Counted from the first letter of the stretch, positions 1-8,775 are shown. The stretch is 37,977 bases of DNA from Clostridia bacterium (GCA_017886645.1 JAGHJM010000025.1:1-37977), one strand, 5' to 3'. Notes: generated from the sequence alone by a model not told the origin. Numbers and translations: made by a program.

Positions 1-780
1 GTAATATTCTGTTTTTAATCTTCCTTCAATCTTTACGCTATCTACTCCCATTTCAACAATTTCTGGAATTTCTTTTACTAAACATAAATCCTTAGAAGAA
101 AAAATGTATGTACCTTTTTCATCATGTTCAACTGGCATTAGATTTCCTGGGTTATTATATTCTTCTACATATACATTATAAGCCCATCTACAGCTTTGTG
201 CACAGTCTCCTAAGTTTGCACTTCTATTTGCTAAGAAATCGCTTAAAAAGCATCTGCCTGAATATCCAAAGCAAATTGCACCATGGATAAATATTTCCAC
301 TTCTAAGTCTTTTTCTTTATTTTTTATTATATCTTTTATTTGCTCTTTATTTAATTCTCTTCCTAGTATAACCCTTTTTGCACCATTTTTATACCAGAAA
401 TTTGCTGTATGATAACTAACTGTATTGGCTTGCGTACTTACATGTATTGGAACATCTGGTGCTTCTTCTTTTATTACATCTATTACTCCACCATCTGCTG
501 CAATTATTGCATCTACTTTTAGTTTGTTTAGCATTCTTGCTTGTTTTCTTATTTCATCATAAGTATTATCCCAAGCATAAATATTAATTGCTGCATGTAC
601 TCTTTTTCCTATACTATGTGCATATTCTATGGTTTTTGCTAAGTCATTATCATCAACTTCTGCTCTACTTCTAAGTGACAAAGACGATGTTCCACAATAT
701 ACTGCATCTGCTCCATACATAAATGCTGTTTTTGCTTTTTCAAATGAACCTGCCGGTGCCAATAACTCTGGTTTTTTCAT
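1..780 (-). CDS. trhP: Peptidase U32 family protein, probable tRNA uridine 5-hydroxylation protein (TrhP-like), 3' end outside window
   Basis: Partial gene: the first 260 residues are present and the C-terminus runs off the left edge. The protein opens MKKPELLAPAGS and has the U32 signature around residues 162-180 (VEIFIHGAICFGYSGRCFLS), followed by GDCAQSCRW. Cysteines 170, 177, 193 and 197 are candidates for the Fe-S cluster known in this family. Known members (B. subtilis YrrN/YrrO, E. coli TrhP/YegQ) use prephenate to make 5-hydroxyuridine at the tRNA wobble position. The ATG at 778-780 is preceded by a good AAGGAG site. The partner methyltransferase TrmR lies on the same strand at 5978-6568, which supports a tRNA role over a protease role. 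The exact paralogue cannot be settled from the partial sequence. Confidence 0.85.
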   Translation of the reverse strand, partial: MKKPELLAPAGSFEKAKTAFMYGADAVYCGTSSLSLRSRAEVDDNDLAKTIEYAHSIGKRVHAAINIYAWDNTYDEIRKQARMLNKLKVDAIIAADGGVIDVIKEEAPDVPIHVSTQANTVSYHTANFWYKNGAKRVILGRELNKEQIKDIIKNKEKDLEVEIFIHGAICFGYSGRCFLSDFLANRSANLGDCAQSCRWAYNVYVEEYNNPGNLMPVEHDEKGTYIFSSKDLCLVKEIPEIVEMGVDSVKIEGRLKTEYY

Positions 781-820
781 AAATTACTTCTCCTTTTATT
801 TCTTTTATAAATTAGTTATT

Positions 821-849
821 ATAATACCATAATCTTCATATATTTTCAA
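821..849 (-). promoter_or_regulatory. SigA-type promoter for the U32 gene
   Basis: Read on the minus strand, TTGAAA (844-849) and TATTAT (821-826) are separated by exactly 17 bases, about 40 bases ahead of the start codon at 780. It is back to back with the plus-strand promoter at 862-890, so the two genes diverge from a common region. Confidence 0.6.
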
Positions 850-861
850 GTTTAGAAACTT

Positions 862-890
862 TTGACAATTATTTTTTATTATATTATACT
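862..890 (+). promoter_or_regulatory. Near-consensus SigA promoter for the 200-residue membrane protein
   Basis: TTGACA (862-867), a 17-base spacer and TATACT (885-890) sit just ahead of the AAGGGGGG ribosome binding site and the ATG at 918. This is one of the closest matches to consensus in the window. Confidence 0.7.
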
Positions 891-917
891 ATTTATAATT
901 AAAAAGGGGGGTTAATA

Positions 918-1520
918 ATGGAAAAGGGAAAAACTTTATATATCATAACTATTGTAATACTTATAATTATAATTTTACTACTTGTTGGTTTACTTATTTA
1001 CGTTATTTCTACAAATAATACTTCTACAAACAATGAACTTTCATCTTCTAATTTACTATCTAATATACTTACTAATCATACTGAAAATAACGCTGTAATG
1101 AATACTACTAATAATACTAATGCATTGAATAATAATATAGAATCTAACTATACTAATACAACAAATATTATTAATGAGACAATTCCTAGTAATACCGATT
1201 CTGACGTAGAAACAGAAGTAAAAAATGTTACTACTAAATTTATTAATGCTGTAAATGCTCAAGATTTGACTACTGCAAGTGATTATGCTTCTGCATCAGC
1301 TATAGAAACTATCCAAGAATATAATTTAACTAACTTTACTATAGATTATAGTTCTTATAGATATGTAGACTATTCAGATGTGTATGTTTATTATATAGAT
1401 TACAATATGGATTATAATGGAATTACTAATATTAAAGATGTTGGCTTAGGAAGATTATTATGCATAGAGGAAATAAATGGAGAATATAAAGTTACAAGTG
1501 TTGGTGCAACTGGATTATAG
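918..1520 (+). CDS. Membrane-anchored protein with Asn/Thr-rich linker and small extracellular domain
   Basis: 200 residues. A short positively charged start is followed by one hydrophobic helix (about residues 9-30), then a low-complexity linker rich in Asn, Thr and Ser (about 31-92), then a compact domain (about 96-200) that is aromatic-rich and ends VTSVGATGL. The order predicts a protein fixed in the membrane with the domain outside. The C-terminal part (VTTKFINAVNAQDLTTASDYAS and onward) resembles small NTF2-like or DUF4878-type domains, but this is only a visual impression. The start is well supported by a strong Shine-Dalgarno site and promoter. It is a single-gene unit convergent with the Cys-rich gene that ends at 1552. 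The function is not recognised. Confidence 0.7.
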   Translation: MEKGKTLYIITIVILIIIILLLVGLLIYVISTNNTSTNNELSSSNLLSNILTNHTENNAVMNTTNNTNALNNNIESNYTNTTNIINETIPSNTDSDVETEVKNVTTKFINAVNAQDLTTASDYASASAIETIQEYNLTNFTIDYSSYRYVDYSDVYVYYIDYNMDYNGITNIKDVGLGRLLCIEEINGEYKVTSVGATGL

Positions 1521-1551
1521 TCCTATCTTTGACCTTGCATATGGTCAGTCC

Positions 1552-2256
1552 CTAATTTCTAGAACTTAATATCCAACTAATGATTTGTTTCTTTATTTCT
1601 AAATATTCATCTTTACTAAACTCCATATTAGCTATACAATAGCGTTTACTTGAAATATGTGAGCAAAACATGCACTCATATAAATTGTTACAATCTTGTA
1701 TGAAAAACGAATTGCTTATTTTAGCAGAACAAATCACATTATAGCTGTTACTGCAACTATTTGAATCATCCACTCTTAAGCAGTAAGTGGAATCGGCACT
1801 TCTTTGAGATGCAATTATTCCTTGGCAATTTCCACATCCATCAGAAAACAATATATCCTTGCATCCTCTACAATCAGTACACATATATACATTTTCACTT
1901 CTATATATTGGATCACTTTTTACTACATTTACTGAGTCATAGACTCTCTCTGTAGTTGTATAATTTACTTTTTTCCATATTTTTAATAGTTGCTCTAAAT
2001 TACTAAACTCTTTTTTCTGTAACATCCATCCATATTTTTCATCATATTTTTCCATATTTGTTTGTGTTATAAATTGATTGGCATTTACAGAAGATGTCCA
2101 TGTACTTTCCCCTGTTAAACTATCTTTTACCTCTTGTGGTAATCTTATATCAAAAGCAAATTCTTTAATAATACTTTCTAAAGAAAATGGACATTTTTGT
2201 TTAAATATATTTAAAAATATTTCATCTATCATATTTTTAGCTTTTATTTCATCCAT
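1552..2256 (-). CDS. Cys-rich protein coupled to the HerA/FtsK-like ATPase
   Basis: 234 residues with no signal peptide or membrane helix. The N-terminal half (1-120) has no Cys cluster (only C22). The C-terminal half packs twelve cysteines into about 82 residues: C126xxC129xxC132, C141xxC144, C159, C168, C176, C189, C195xxC198 and C207. The spacing suggests several zinc- or metal-binding knuckles in a repeating, possibly ladder-like fold. The tail (KRYCIANMEFSKDEY) resembles from memory a motif in Cys-rich proteins of Patescibacteria, often mislabelled CaiB/BaiF; this is an impression, not a search result. The start overlaps the end of the ATPase gene by eight bases (ATGGATGA), so the two are translated together. 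It could bind nucleic acid or adapt a substrate to the ATPase; the function is unknown. Confidence 0.75.
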   Translation of the reverse strand: MDEIKAKNMIDEIFLNIFKQKCPFSLESIIKEFAFDIRLPQEVKDSLTGESTWTSSVNANQFITQTNMEKYDEKYGWMLQKKEFSNLEQLLKIWKKVNYTTTERVYDSVNVVKSDPIYRSENVYMCTDCRGCKDILFSDGCGNCQGIIASQRSADSTYCLRVDDSNSCSNSYNVICSAKISNSFFIQDCNNLYECMFCSHISSKRYCIANMEFSKDEYLEIKKQIISWILSSRN

Positions 2257-4153
2257 TATCTGTCACCTTCTTTCTTGAAGAAGATTGAGATAACATTAAT
2301 TCTTTTAAGTTAATGTTTTTATTTACATCAAATTTGAATTTGCTTTCTAAACTATTTTCCTCTTTGTTTAGTATTAATTCTTTTTTTGCAAATATTGGAT
2401 ATGTATTTAATATTTGATTCCTTACCATTTTAGGTATTGGTATAAAATCCATTGTTTTTGCTTTAAAAGCATGAAGTATCTCTCCACTACTGCTTACTCT
2501 TAAAATGCATTCCCTATTTTTTAGTTCTGACAAAAATTTTGTCTTTAAATAGCTAGAATTTGCTGGTAGTTCCATTTGAAGAGTAGGACTTAAAGTAAAT
2601 GCATCCATTTTTGATAAACGAAATACATAATAATTTATAACATTTGCAAATATAGATGACTGTAGTTCTTTACTAATTTGGTTAAAATATTGCTGTGCTA
2701 AAATTAGTGATAAGTTATACTTTCTTGCCTCTGATAAAAATCTACTTAGTATTGGACTTTCTACAACAGATACTTCATCTATAATAAAAATTATGTGTTC
2801 TTCAAAACTATATGACTGGATTAATTGAAGCATTTGTCTCATAACTAGTCCGGCTATAGTTTTAGTTATCTTTTCACCTAATGCTACTTGATTTAATGAA
2901 AATATAGTTACAAAATTTTCGTTAATACATTCTTTCAAATTTTGAGTGTTATCTTGATACCTAAATGCTGGCAATGCTTGCATATCATCTATAAAAGATA
3001 ATATTGGTGAAATGGCTTCTTGATATGATTTATTTTTTAATTCATTAAAATCATTTAAAAAGAAATCTTTTACATTATCCTGTATATCTTCTGTATCTAG
3101 TAATTTATTACGAAAAGACAAATCTAATATTAATTTTCTAAGTGTATTAAAGTTAAGCATGTTTTTTTCTAATAATAAAGAAACACTGTGCCTTAGTACT
3201 CTTTCTAACTTAGAATTATATTGATCTTTGAATAAATTCTTAAATAATTCTAATGTTAACTCAGTTGATGCAACCATGTTTGTATCTTCGTTCATAAATA
3301 AATCTATACTGTTTTCTAAAGTGTTAAAGTCCAAAACTCTGCAATTATCTAACCCACCTACATCATTTTCTAATGCGGCATGTGGATCTATAACTACTAT
3401 TTTATATTTCTCGTTAAAATTTGTATTTAAATTAGTAATTAAAGAACTTATAAGTTTTGACTTTCCTGTTCCACTCGCACCTATTATTATTGAATGTCTG
3501 TCAAAATCATAATTTGATAAGCTTAAATAATTATCCCCTGCTAAATATGGAAAAGCATCAACTTTTAAAAATGCATTTTCCTTATTTTCATTAAAGATAT
3601 GTAAAGATTTTTGTATATTTAAATATTTGCTTGCTTCCTTAGAATAGAAAAATCTATTTCTATTCGAAAAATCTATACTTGGAAATATATATGGCGTATT
3701 AAATAAAGCCTTTTTACAAATTATTTTTCCATTTGCTTTTTCAAAAAATAAATGTGTGTTTGAAAAGTAATTATCTTTTTTGTATGGAAATATTCTTATC
3801 TTACTCCATATAAGCTTTCTATTATGCTTTACCTCATTTTTATCATATAAATCTAACACACATTTTTGATTAGCCGTAATTACATATGGAATTGAACTTC
3901 TATATTCTTCTGGAAGAGTTAATTCTTCATTATCAGTCTTTTTTATTAAAAAGTCACTTAAAGAATTAATAATTGTTGGAAGCACACAATTTGTTTCTAC
4001 ATAATAATGTACTTTGTTTAATTTTATTTTTATATAAAAGTTCCATGTGTGAAACAATTTATTAAATCCAGAAATTGCATATATTAATTCTAGCCATGAT
4101 TTTTCTTTTACATTATCAGTTGTTAAAAATATTTCAGATATATATTTTTTCAT
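2249..4153 (-). CDS. HerA/FtsK/TraD-like P-loop ATPase (DUF87-type), possible DNA translocase
   Basis: 634 residues. The N-terminal region (1-215) has no recognised fold. The motor domain then follows: DFDRHSIIIGASGTGKSKL with Walker A GASGTGKS at 225-232, VVIDPHAAL at 253-261 (the IDPH strand typical of HerA and conjugative coupling ATPases), Walker B IIFIIDE at 454-460, and a sensor-like LSLILAQQYFNQI near 481-493. No transmembrane segments are apparent, so a soluble hexameric motor is likely. Family members pump DNA or protein in repair, defence, conjugation and phage packaging. It overlaps the downstream Cys-rich gene and has no relaxase, nuclease (NurA, Sir2) or type IV secretion genes beside it, so none of the standard partners applies. 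The start ATG at 4153 has an AAGGA site. The role is inferred only. Confidence 0.8.
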   Translation of the reverse strand: MKKYISEIFLTTDNVKEKSWLELIYAISGFNKLFHTWNFYIKIKLNKVHYYVETNCVLPTIINSLSDFLIKKTDNEELTLPEEYRSSIPYVITANQKCVLDLYDKNEVKHNRKLIWSKIRIFPYKKDNYFSNTHLFFEKANGKIICKKALFNTPYIFPSIDFSNRNRFFYSKEASKYLNIQKSLHIFNENKENAFLKVDAFPYLAGDNYLSLSNYDFDRHSIIIGASGTGKSKLISSLITNLNTNFNEKYKIVVIDPHAALENDVGGLDNCRVLDFNTLENSIDLFMNEDTNMVASTELTLELFKNLFKDQYNSKLERVLRHSVSLLLEKNMLNFNTLRKLILDLSFRNKLLDTEDIQDNVKDFFLNDFNELKNKSYQEAISPILSFIDDMQALPAFRYQDNTQNLKECINENFVTIFSLNQVALGEKITKTIAGLVMRQMLQLIQSYSFEEHIIFIIDEVSVVESPILSRFLSEARKYNLSLILAQQYFNQISKELQSSIFANVINYYVFRLSKMDAFTLSPTLQMELPANSSYLKTKFLSELKNRECILRVSSSGEILHAFKAKTMDFIPIPKMVRNQILNTYPIFAKKELILNKEENSLESKFKFDVNKNINLKELMLSQSSSRKKVTDNG

Positions 4154-4220
4154 TTTCTATCATTCCTTCTATAGATTACTTTTCTTTAACCTACAATACA
4201 ATGGTAACATAGAGTATAAA

Positions 4221-4262
4221 AAAAAGACTGACTTTTTAATTATAAAAAAAGTCAGTCTTTTT
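4221..4262 (-). terminator. Perfect 17-bp hairpin terminator, probably bidirectional
   Basis: Arms 4221-4237 and 4246-4262 are perfect reverse complements around an 8-base loop, with A/T tracts at both bases of the stem. It separates the AraC-type gene (upstream on the minus strand) from the ATPase pair, so the pair is an independent transcription unit. Confidence 0.75.
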
Positions 4263-4326
4263 TCCATAATGTTATTTATATAAATAAATCCAATCTTTAG
4301 ATATTATAAAAGCCAGTCTTCTATTA

Positions 4327-5130
4327 TTAATCTTCTATTGGAACTAGAAAATCTGTTATGTTATTATGGTAATATTCAAGTTCTGGTAATTCTCTTAAAT
4401 TATATTTACAACTTGGCAGAAAACTTCTATAAAATTCATTTGTTACTTTTTGTATTTCTTCTGCATCTTGTGAACTTATAGTAAACTTTAAATATCTTCC
4501 TCCTGCTATTTCATATTTAATAAAACCTGGAATTTCTTTTTCGTATAAAACCCAATATTCATAATCGTCGCTTTCAAATCTATCTTCATAAACTGTCATA
4601 CCATAATCTATTTCTCCATATTTATCGCTATATTTTTCGTATATTTCTTTATAAAGTTTAGGAGCATCATACGAAATCTTATCATGTGTAGTTTTTATTC
4701 CTTTTCCATATAAAACAATTGGTTTTCTTTCCACTACACTATATTCCATATTAGGAATTTCTTTTTCTTCTTCATTAAGTACAATTTTTGGATATACTTT
4801 AAGTCCGTTTGGATTTTCCTTTGCCATACTTGGCTTAATTCCATGAAACTTTTCAAAGGCTCTTGAAAATGATGTTGCATTATCATATTGGTATTTTACC
4901 GCTAAATCTAATATTTTCTCATTAGTTGTACATAAATCTAATCCTGCATTTGAAAGTCTTCGTTTACGAATATATTCTGCAATTGATATGTTACATATAA
5001 ATGTAAACAAAACTTTCATAGTATATTCATTAACTCCTAATATTTTAGCTAAGTCCTTATATTGAATTTCTTCATTTAAGTGCATTTCTATATATTCTAG
5101 CATTTCGTTCATATTATGATATGTATTCAT
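4327..5130 (-). CDS. AraC-family regulator with GyrI-like effector-binding domain
   Basis: 267 residues. The N-terminal AraC DNA-binding region (about 5-104) has two helix-turn-helix units: IQYKDLAKILGVNEYTMKVLF and the second ending SFSRAFEKFHGIKPSMAKE. The C-terminal part (about 125-265) looks like a GyrI/AraC effector domain (VERKPIVLYGKGIKTT, then GGRYLKFTI). That fold typically binds small hydrophobic or cationic ligands and couples this to transcription activation. The order, DNA-binding domain first, is typical of Rob-like members. It is a single-gene unit divergent from the CmpB-like gene at 5384, which is a plausible but unproven target; autoregulation is also plausible. A GAGGA site precedes the ATG. 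Confidence 0.85.
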   Translation of the reverse strand: MNTYHNMNEMLEYIEMHLNEEIQYKDLAKILGVNEYTMKVLFTFICNISIAEYIRKRRLSNAGLDLCTTNEKILDLAVKYQYDNATSFSRAFEKFHGIKPSMAKENPNGLKVYPKIVLNEEEKEIPNMEYSVVERKPIVLYGKGIKTTHDKISYDAPKLYKEIYEKYSDKYGEIDYGMTVYEDRFESDDYEYWVLYEKEIPGFIKYEIAGGRYLKFTISSQDAEEIQKVTNEFYRSFLPSCKYNLRELPELEYYHNNITDFLVPIED

Positions 5131-5383
5131 ATATTTATTCCTCTTTTATATTAAAACTTCTACTTATACTTTTATTATTTTATTAATTAAGTATTTATAC
5201 TAATACTATTATTTTATATCATATAAAAAGTCTATTTTCAACAATCTACTTGTAAAGTACTATATTATACGGCATCTAATTTATAAATGTTAATACTTAC
5301 ATATTAAAATTTACTTAAGATAATTTACTTTTTTATATTTTTCTGGTATCATAGTATTATTGGATAAAAGGGAGTTGAAGAAA

Positions 5384-5986
5384 TTGGCTGATGAAGAAAG
5401 CTTAATTGACACAAAAGATATACCAGAAAATAAACAATTAATTGTTATAAATACAGATAAATATAAATTCGACAATTTAATATTATTCTTTTTAATATTT
5501 TCAATATTAGGATGGATTTTTGAAACAGCATATACTTCTATACAACTTGGATTAACTAAAAGGGGGTTTTTACTTGGTCCATATTGTCCAATATATGGGT
5601 GTGGTGCCATTATGTTAATAATAGCACTTTCTTATATTGAAAAGATGGAAATAAAACATAAATACCTAAAATTGTTTTTTGGGGCTATTATAGTTTTTTC
5701 TGCATTTGAATATATTGTAGGATATGGAATCGAAGCATTATTTAAAATAAGGTGCTGGGACTATACTTATGATATTCTAAATTTAAATGGCAGAATTAGT
5801 ATTATGTATTGTTTTATGTGGGGACTTGCTGCTATATTATTTACTAAAATATTGTACCCACTTTATCAAAAAGGAAATAAGGCACTAAACAAAATGAATT
5901 ATAGGTCAAAACATGCTTTAGTTATTGTATGTTGCTCTGTTTTCATTTTTGATATTATATTATCTTGTATAAAATATTTAGTTTAG
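5384..5986 (+). CDS. CmpB-like multi-span membrane protein (putative ABC-transporter type IV, PF06541)
   Basis: About 200 residues. A charged cytoplasmic N-terminus is followed by roughly five hydrophobic segments. Family-typical stretches are ILGWIFETAYTS and RGFLLGPYCPIYGCGA near the first two helices, and later GYGIEALFKIRCWDY. Members are widespread in Clostridia, are annotated as putative ABC transporter permeases, and have no settled substrate. I place the start at the TTG at 5384, because AAAAGGGAG lies nine bases ahead of it; a TTG at 5360 is possible but lacks a site. The 3' end overlaps the trmR-like gene tail to tail by nine bases. The divergent AraC-type regulator may control it. 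Confidence 0.75.
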   Translation: MADEESLIDTKDIPENKQLIVINTDKYKFDNLILFFLIFSILGWIFETAYTSIQLGLTKRGFLLGPYCPIYGCGAIMLIIALSYIEKMEIKHKYLKLFFGAIIVFSAFEYIVGYGIEALFKIRCWDYTYDILNLNGRISIMYCFMWGLAAILFTKILYPLYQKGNKALNKMNYRSKHALVIVCCSVFIFDIILSCIKYLV

Positions 5987-6568
5987 TAATTTAGTAATTG
6001 CAAGACCATCCCCAACTTCTAAAATTTCTGTTTTAAGGTTGGGGTTTTCTGTTATTTCTGATATGTATTCTCTTAAATTTCTTACTGCCGTTCTTTGTTT
6101 ATGCTTATTATAATCACTCATTACATATCCTTTGTATAAGACATTATCTGCTATTATATATCCGTTTTTCTTAAGTAATCTTAATGCTTGGCTTAAGAAA
6201 AATGGATATTTTCCTTTTGCTGCATCTATAAAAACTACATCATATTTTTTATTAATATCTGGTAGGATTTCCACAGCATCACCTTCAATAATATTTATTT
6301 TCTCTTCAACTTCAGCTTTTTTTATATTAATTTTAGCTTCTTTTGCTCTTTCAGTATCTCTTTCTATAGTATCTATAAAACCTCCTTCAGCTATATATGA
6401 AGAAAAGCATATTGCAGAATATCCTACCGCAGTGCCTATTTCTAGCATAGTTTTGGGATTTATTTTATTTAACAGGTCTCCTACTATTTTTAATGTATCA
6501 TCCATTATTATTGGTATATTTTCTTTTAAAGCTTTTTCTTTTATTTTGACTAGTTCTTTTTTATTCAT
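5978..6568 (-). CDS. trmR: Class I SAM-dependent O-methyltransferase, TrmR-like (tRNA 5-hydroxyuridine methyltransferase)
   Basis: 196 residues, a full-length member of the caffeoyl-CoA O-methyltransferase-like family. The SAM-binding motif I is MLEIGTAVGYSA (about 41-52), with the acidic residue in DTIERD, then VVFIDAAKGKYPFF and IIADNVLYKG. B. subtilis YrrM (TrmR) methylates 5-hydroxyuridine to 5-methoxyuridine in tRNA, and its gene lies beside the U32 genes yrrN and yrrO. A U32 gene on the same strand at the left edge supports this reading here, although several accessory genes now lie between them. The gene follows clpX and its terminator. The 3' end overlaps the convergent CmpB-like gene by nine bases. 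Activity on other hydroxylated substrates cannot be excluded. Confidence 0.75.
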   Translation of the reverse strand: MNKKELVKIKEKALKENIPIIMDDTLKIVGDLLNKINPKTMLEIGTAVGYSAICFSSYIAEGGFIDTIERDTERAKEAKINIKKAEVEEKINIIEGDAVEILPDINKKYDVVFIDAAKGKYPFFLSQALRLLKKNGYIIADNVLYKGYVMSDYNKHKQRTAVRNLREYISEITENPNLKTEILEVGDGLAITKLLN

Positions 6569-6616
6569 TATATGTACTTTTTCCTTTCTACGTATAAATT
6601 TCTATTCTTATATTAT

Positions 6617-6650
6617 AAAATTAAGAAGTACATAAGCACTTCTTAATTTT
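6617..6650 (-). terminator. Hairpin terminator after clpX
   Basis: 13-bp perfect arms (6617-6629 and 6638-6650) flank an 8-base loop just past the clpX stop, with an A/T-rich tail on the minus strand. It divides clpX from the trmR-like gene. Confidence 0.6.
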
Positions 6651-6668
6651 ATTATTTAATTTCTATTA

Positions 6669-7973
6669 TTAAGCTGATTCTGTCTTTTTAGTTGTTTCCC
6701 TCTTAACCTTTTCTTTTTTTACAGTATCTCTATTATTGTTTATTACTATTCTAGGTGGTTCTCCATTTTTTACTGTTTCTTTTGTAATAATACACTTTTC
6801 TATTTTAGGGTTTGAAGGTATATCAAACATTATATCTCTCATTATTTCTTCAATAATTGATCTTAATCCTCTTGCACCAGTTTTTCTTTCTATAGCTTTA
6901 TCTACTATTAAGTTTATTGCCTCTGGTTCAAATTCTAGTGTAACATTATCAAGTTCAAATAATTTTTGATATTGTTTTACTAATGCATTTTTAGGTTTAG
7001 TAACAATATTGGCTAATGCTTCTCTATTTAGTTCATGTAAAGTTGCTATAATTGGTAATCTTCCTACAAATTCTGGAATTAAACCAAATTTTAACAAATC
7101 CTGTGGCAATAATTCTTTAAATATTTCATATTTGCTTTCTTCTTTTTCACTTTTTATTTCTGCACCAAAACCTATTGCTTTTTGTGCTGTTCTTTCTTTT
7201 ATTATTTTTTCTAAACCTTCGAATGCACCGCCACAAATAAATAATATATTTTCAGTATTTATTTGTATTAATTCTTGATGTGGATGCTTTCTTCCACCTT
7301 GTGGTGGTACAGAAGCTGTTGTTCCTTCTATAATTTTAAGTAAAGCTTGTTGTACCCCTTCTCCACTAACATCTCTAGTTATTGAAGGATTTTCTGACTT
7401 CCTTGCTATTTTATCTATTTCATCAATATAAACTATTCCTCTTTCTGCTTTTTCAACATCATAGTCAGCAGCTTGAATTAGTTTTAGTAAAATATTTTCT
7501 ACATCTTCCCCTACATATCCTGCCTCTGTTAAAGTTGTAGCGTCAGCAATTGCGAATGGAACTTGTAAAGTTCTTGCTAATGTTTGAGCTAGAAGAGTTT
7601 TTCCACATCCCGTTGGCCCTAAAAGCAACACATTGCTTTTTTGTATTTCTACATCACTATCTTTTTGGTTATTAATACGTTTATAATGATTGTATACAGC
7701 TACAGATAAAGTCTTTTTAGCATCTTCCTGTCCTACTACATATGAGTCTAATACCTTTTTTATTTCTTCTGGAGTAGGTAGTTTTTCTTGTTTGTTTATA
7801 GTATATGATGGTTCATCTTCTTCATATAAATCATCTTCTATAATATTAGAGCAAACTTTTATACATTCATTGCAAATGTATACTCCAGGACCTGCTATAA
7901 TCCTTTCTACGCTATTTTGTGACTTACCACAAAATGAGCATCTTACTTCTCTACTTTTAGTACTTTTTGACAT
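6669..7973 (-). CDS. clpX: ATP-dependent Clp protease ATP-binding subunit ClpX
   Basis: 434 residues, the expected length. An N-terminal zinc-binding domain carries C12xxC15 and C34xxC37 for substrate and adaptor recognition. The AAA+ module has Walker A GPTGCGKT at 119-126, Walker [12 protein letters not shown], and the C-terminal sensor region [15 protein letters not shown]. The ClpP-contact loop (IGF in KAIGFGAEI) is present. ClpX unfolds tagged proteins and feeds them to ClpP in the cytoplasm. It lies 53 bases behind clpP and is probably co-transcribed with it. AAAGGA precedes the ATG. The Lys/Thr-rich tail after residue 415 is an ordinary variable end. Confidence 0.98.
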   Translation of the reverse strand: MSKSTKSREVRCSFCGKSQNSVERIIAGPGVYICNECIKVCSNIIEDDLYEEDEPSYTINKQEKLPTPEEIKKVLDSYVVGQEDAKKTLSVAVYNHYKRINNQKDSDVEIQKSNVLLLGPTGCGKTLLAQTLARTLQVPFAIADATTLTEAGYVGEDVENILLKLIQAADYDVEKAERGIVYIDEIDKIARKSENPSITRDVSGEGVQQALLKIIEGTTASVPPQGGRKHPHQELIQINTENILFICGGAFEGLEKIIKERTAQKAIGFGAEIKSEKEESKYEIFKELLPQDLLKFGLIPEFVGRLPIIATLHELNREALANIVTKPKNALVKQYQKLFELDNVTLEFEPEAINLIVDKAIERKTGARGLRSIIEEIMRDIMFDIPSNPKIEKCIITKETVKNGEPPRIVINNNRDTVKKEKVKRETTKKTESA

Positions 7974-8026
7974 TTTAAAATTCCTTTCCCAAACTTTCTT
8001 ATGATAAATAAGTTTTCATATGTTTA

Positions 8027-8632
8027 TTATTTTCTTTTTTCCATAATTCCATCTATAAGTCCATATGCTAAAGCTTCTTCTGCTGTCATATAATGATCTC
8101 TTTCAGTATCTCTATTAATTACATCTAAAGGTTGACCTGTTTTTTCACTTAATAACTTATTTAATTTTTCTCTAGTCTTTACCATATGGTCTGCATGTAT
8201 TTTTATTTCTGTTGTCTGCCCTGAAAGTCCACCACCTGCAATCAATGGTTGATGTATTAAAATCTCTGAATTTGGTGTTGCAAATCTCTTTCCTTTTTCT
8301 CCGCATGCAAGTAAAACAGAGCCCATACTAGCAGCCATTCCTATGCATATTGTTGAAACTGGACATTTTATGTAGTTCATTGTATCTACTATTCCCATTC
8401 CGTCAGTTATAGATCCTCCTGGTGTATTTAAATACAAACTAATTTCTTTATCTGGATCTTCAGACTCTAAGAATAGTAATTGTGCTATTACTAGACTTGC
8501 TGTAGTTGCATTTACTTCTTCTCCTAAAAATATAATTCTATCTTTTAAAAGCCTTGAGAAAATATCGTATGATCTTTCTCCCTTTGCGGATTGTTCAATT
8601 ACATATGGTACTAAACTATTTTTTTCAATCAT
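8027..8632 (-). CDS. clpP: ATP-dependent Clp protease proteolytic subunit ClpP
   Basis: 201 residues. The Ser-His-Asp triad can be placed at Ser102 (GMAASMGS), His127 (LIHQPL) and Asp179 (the last Asp of RDTERD), with spacing like that of B. subtilis ClpP allowing for a three-residue insertion in [11 protein letters not shown]. The oxyanion strand [11 protein letters not shown] is intact. ClpP forms the 14-mer peptidase chamber used by ClpX. The ATG follows a strong AGGAGG. It is transcribed from its own promoter between the tig terminator and the gene, and leads into clpX. Confidence 0.98.
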   Translation of the reverse strand: MIEKNSLVPYVIEQSAKGERSYDIFSRLLKDRIIFLGEEVNATTASLVIAQLLFLESEDPDKEISLYLNTPGGSITDGMGIVDTMNYIKCPVSTICIGMAASMGSVLLACGEKGKRFATPNSEILIHQPLIAGGGLSGQTTEIKIHADHMVKTREKLNKLLSEKTGQPLDVINRDTERDHYMTAEEALAYGLIDGIMEKRK

Positions 8633-8673
8633 TTTTTATCCTCCTATAAATTATATTAATTTTTTTTAAAAAA

Positions 8674-8702
8674 GTTATACTTTTATTTGTTAACTTAATC
8701 AA
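8674..8702 (-). promoter_or_regulatory. SigA-type promoter for clpP-clpX
   Basis: On the minus strand, TTGATT (8697-8702), 17 bases, then TATAAC (8674-8679), about 45 bases before clpP and downstream of the tig terminator. I see no CtsR-type GGTCAAA repeats nearby. Confidence 0.45.
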
Positions 8703-8722
8703 TTTACATTATTTATAAAATA

Positions 8723-8775
8723 CAAAAAAGCTAGTGGTAGCTACTAATATTAAAAATATTAAAATCACCCCTAAC
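8723..8775 (-). terminator. Rho-independent terminator after tig
   Basis: On the minus strand, GTTAGGGGT pairs with ACCACTAGC with one mismatch and one wobble. An inner AATATT/AATATT hairpin lies between them, and the second arm is followed directly by TTTTTT. It ends the tig transcript before clpP. Confidence 0.65.

Noticed and set aside
1532-1550. Short TGACC/GGTCA hairpin between the convergent genes ending at 1520 and 1552
   Set aside because: Only five paired bases and no U-tract on either side, so I did not call it a terminator.
2249-4153. Reading the ATPase as part of a conjugative or integrative element
   Set aside because: No relaxase, integrase, other type IV secretion genes, attachment sites or tRNA nearby in the window.
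5131-5383. A promoter pair between the AraC-type and CmpB-like genes
   Set aside because: Several TATAAT-like sequences occur, but none has a convincing -35 box at proper spacing.
6132-6635. 167-codon plus-strand open frame
   Set aside because: Antisense to the TrmR-like methyltransferase, which has clear SAM motifs.
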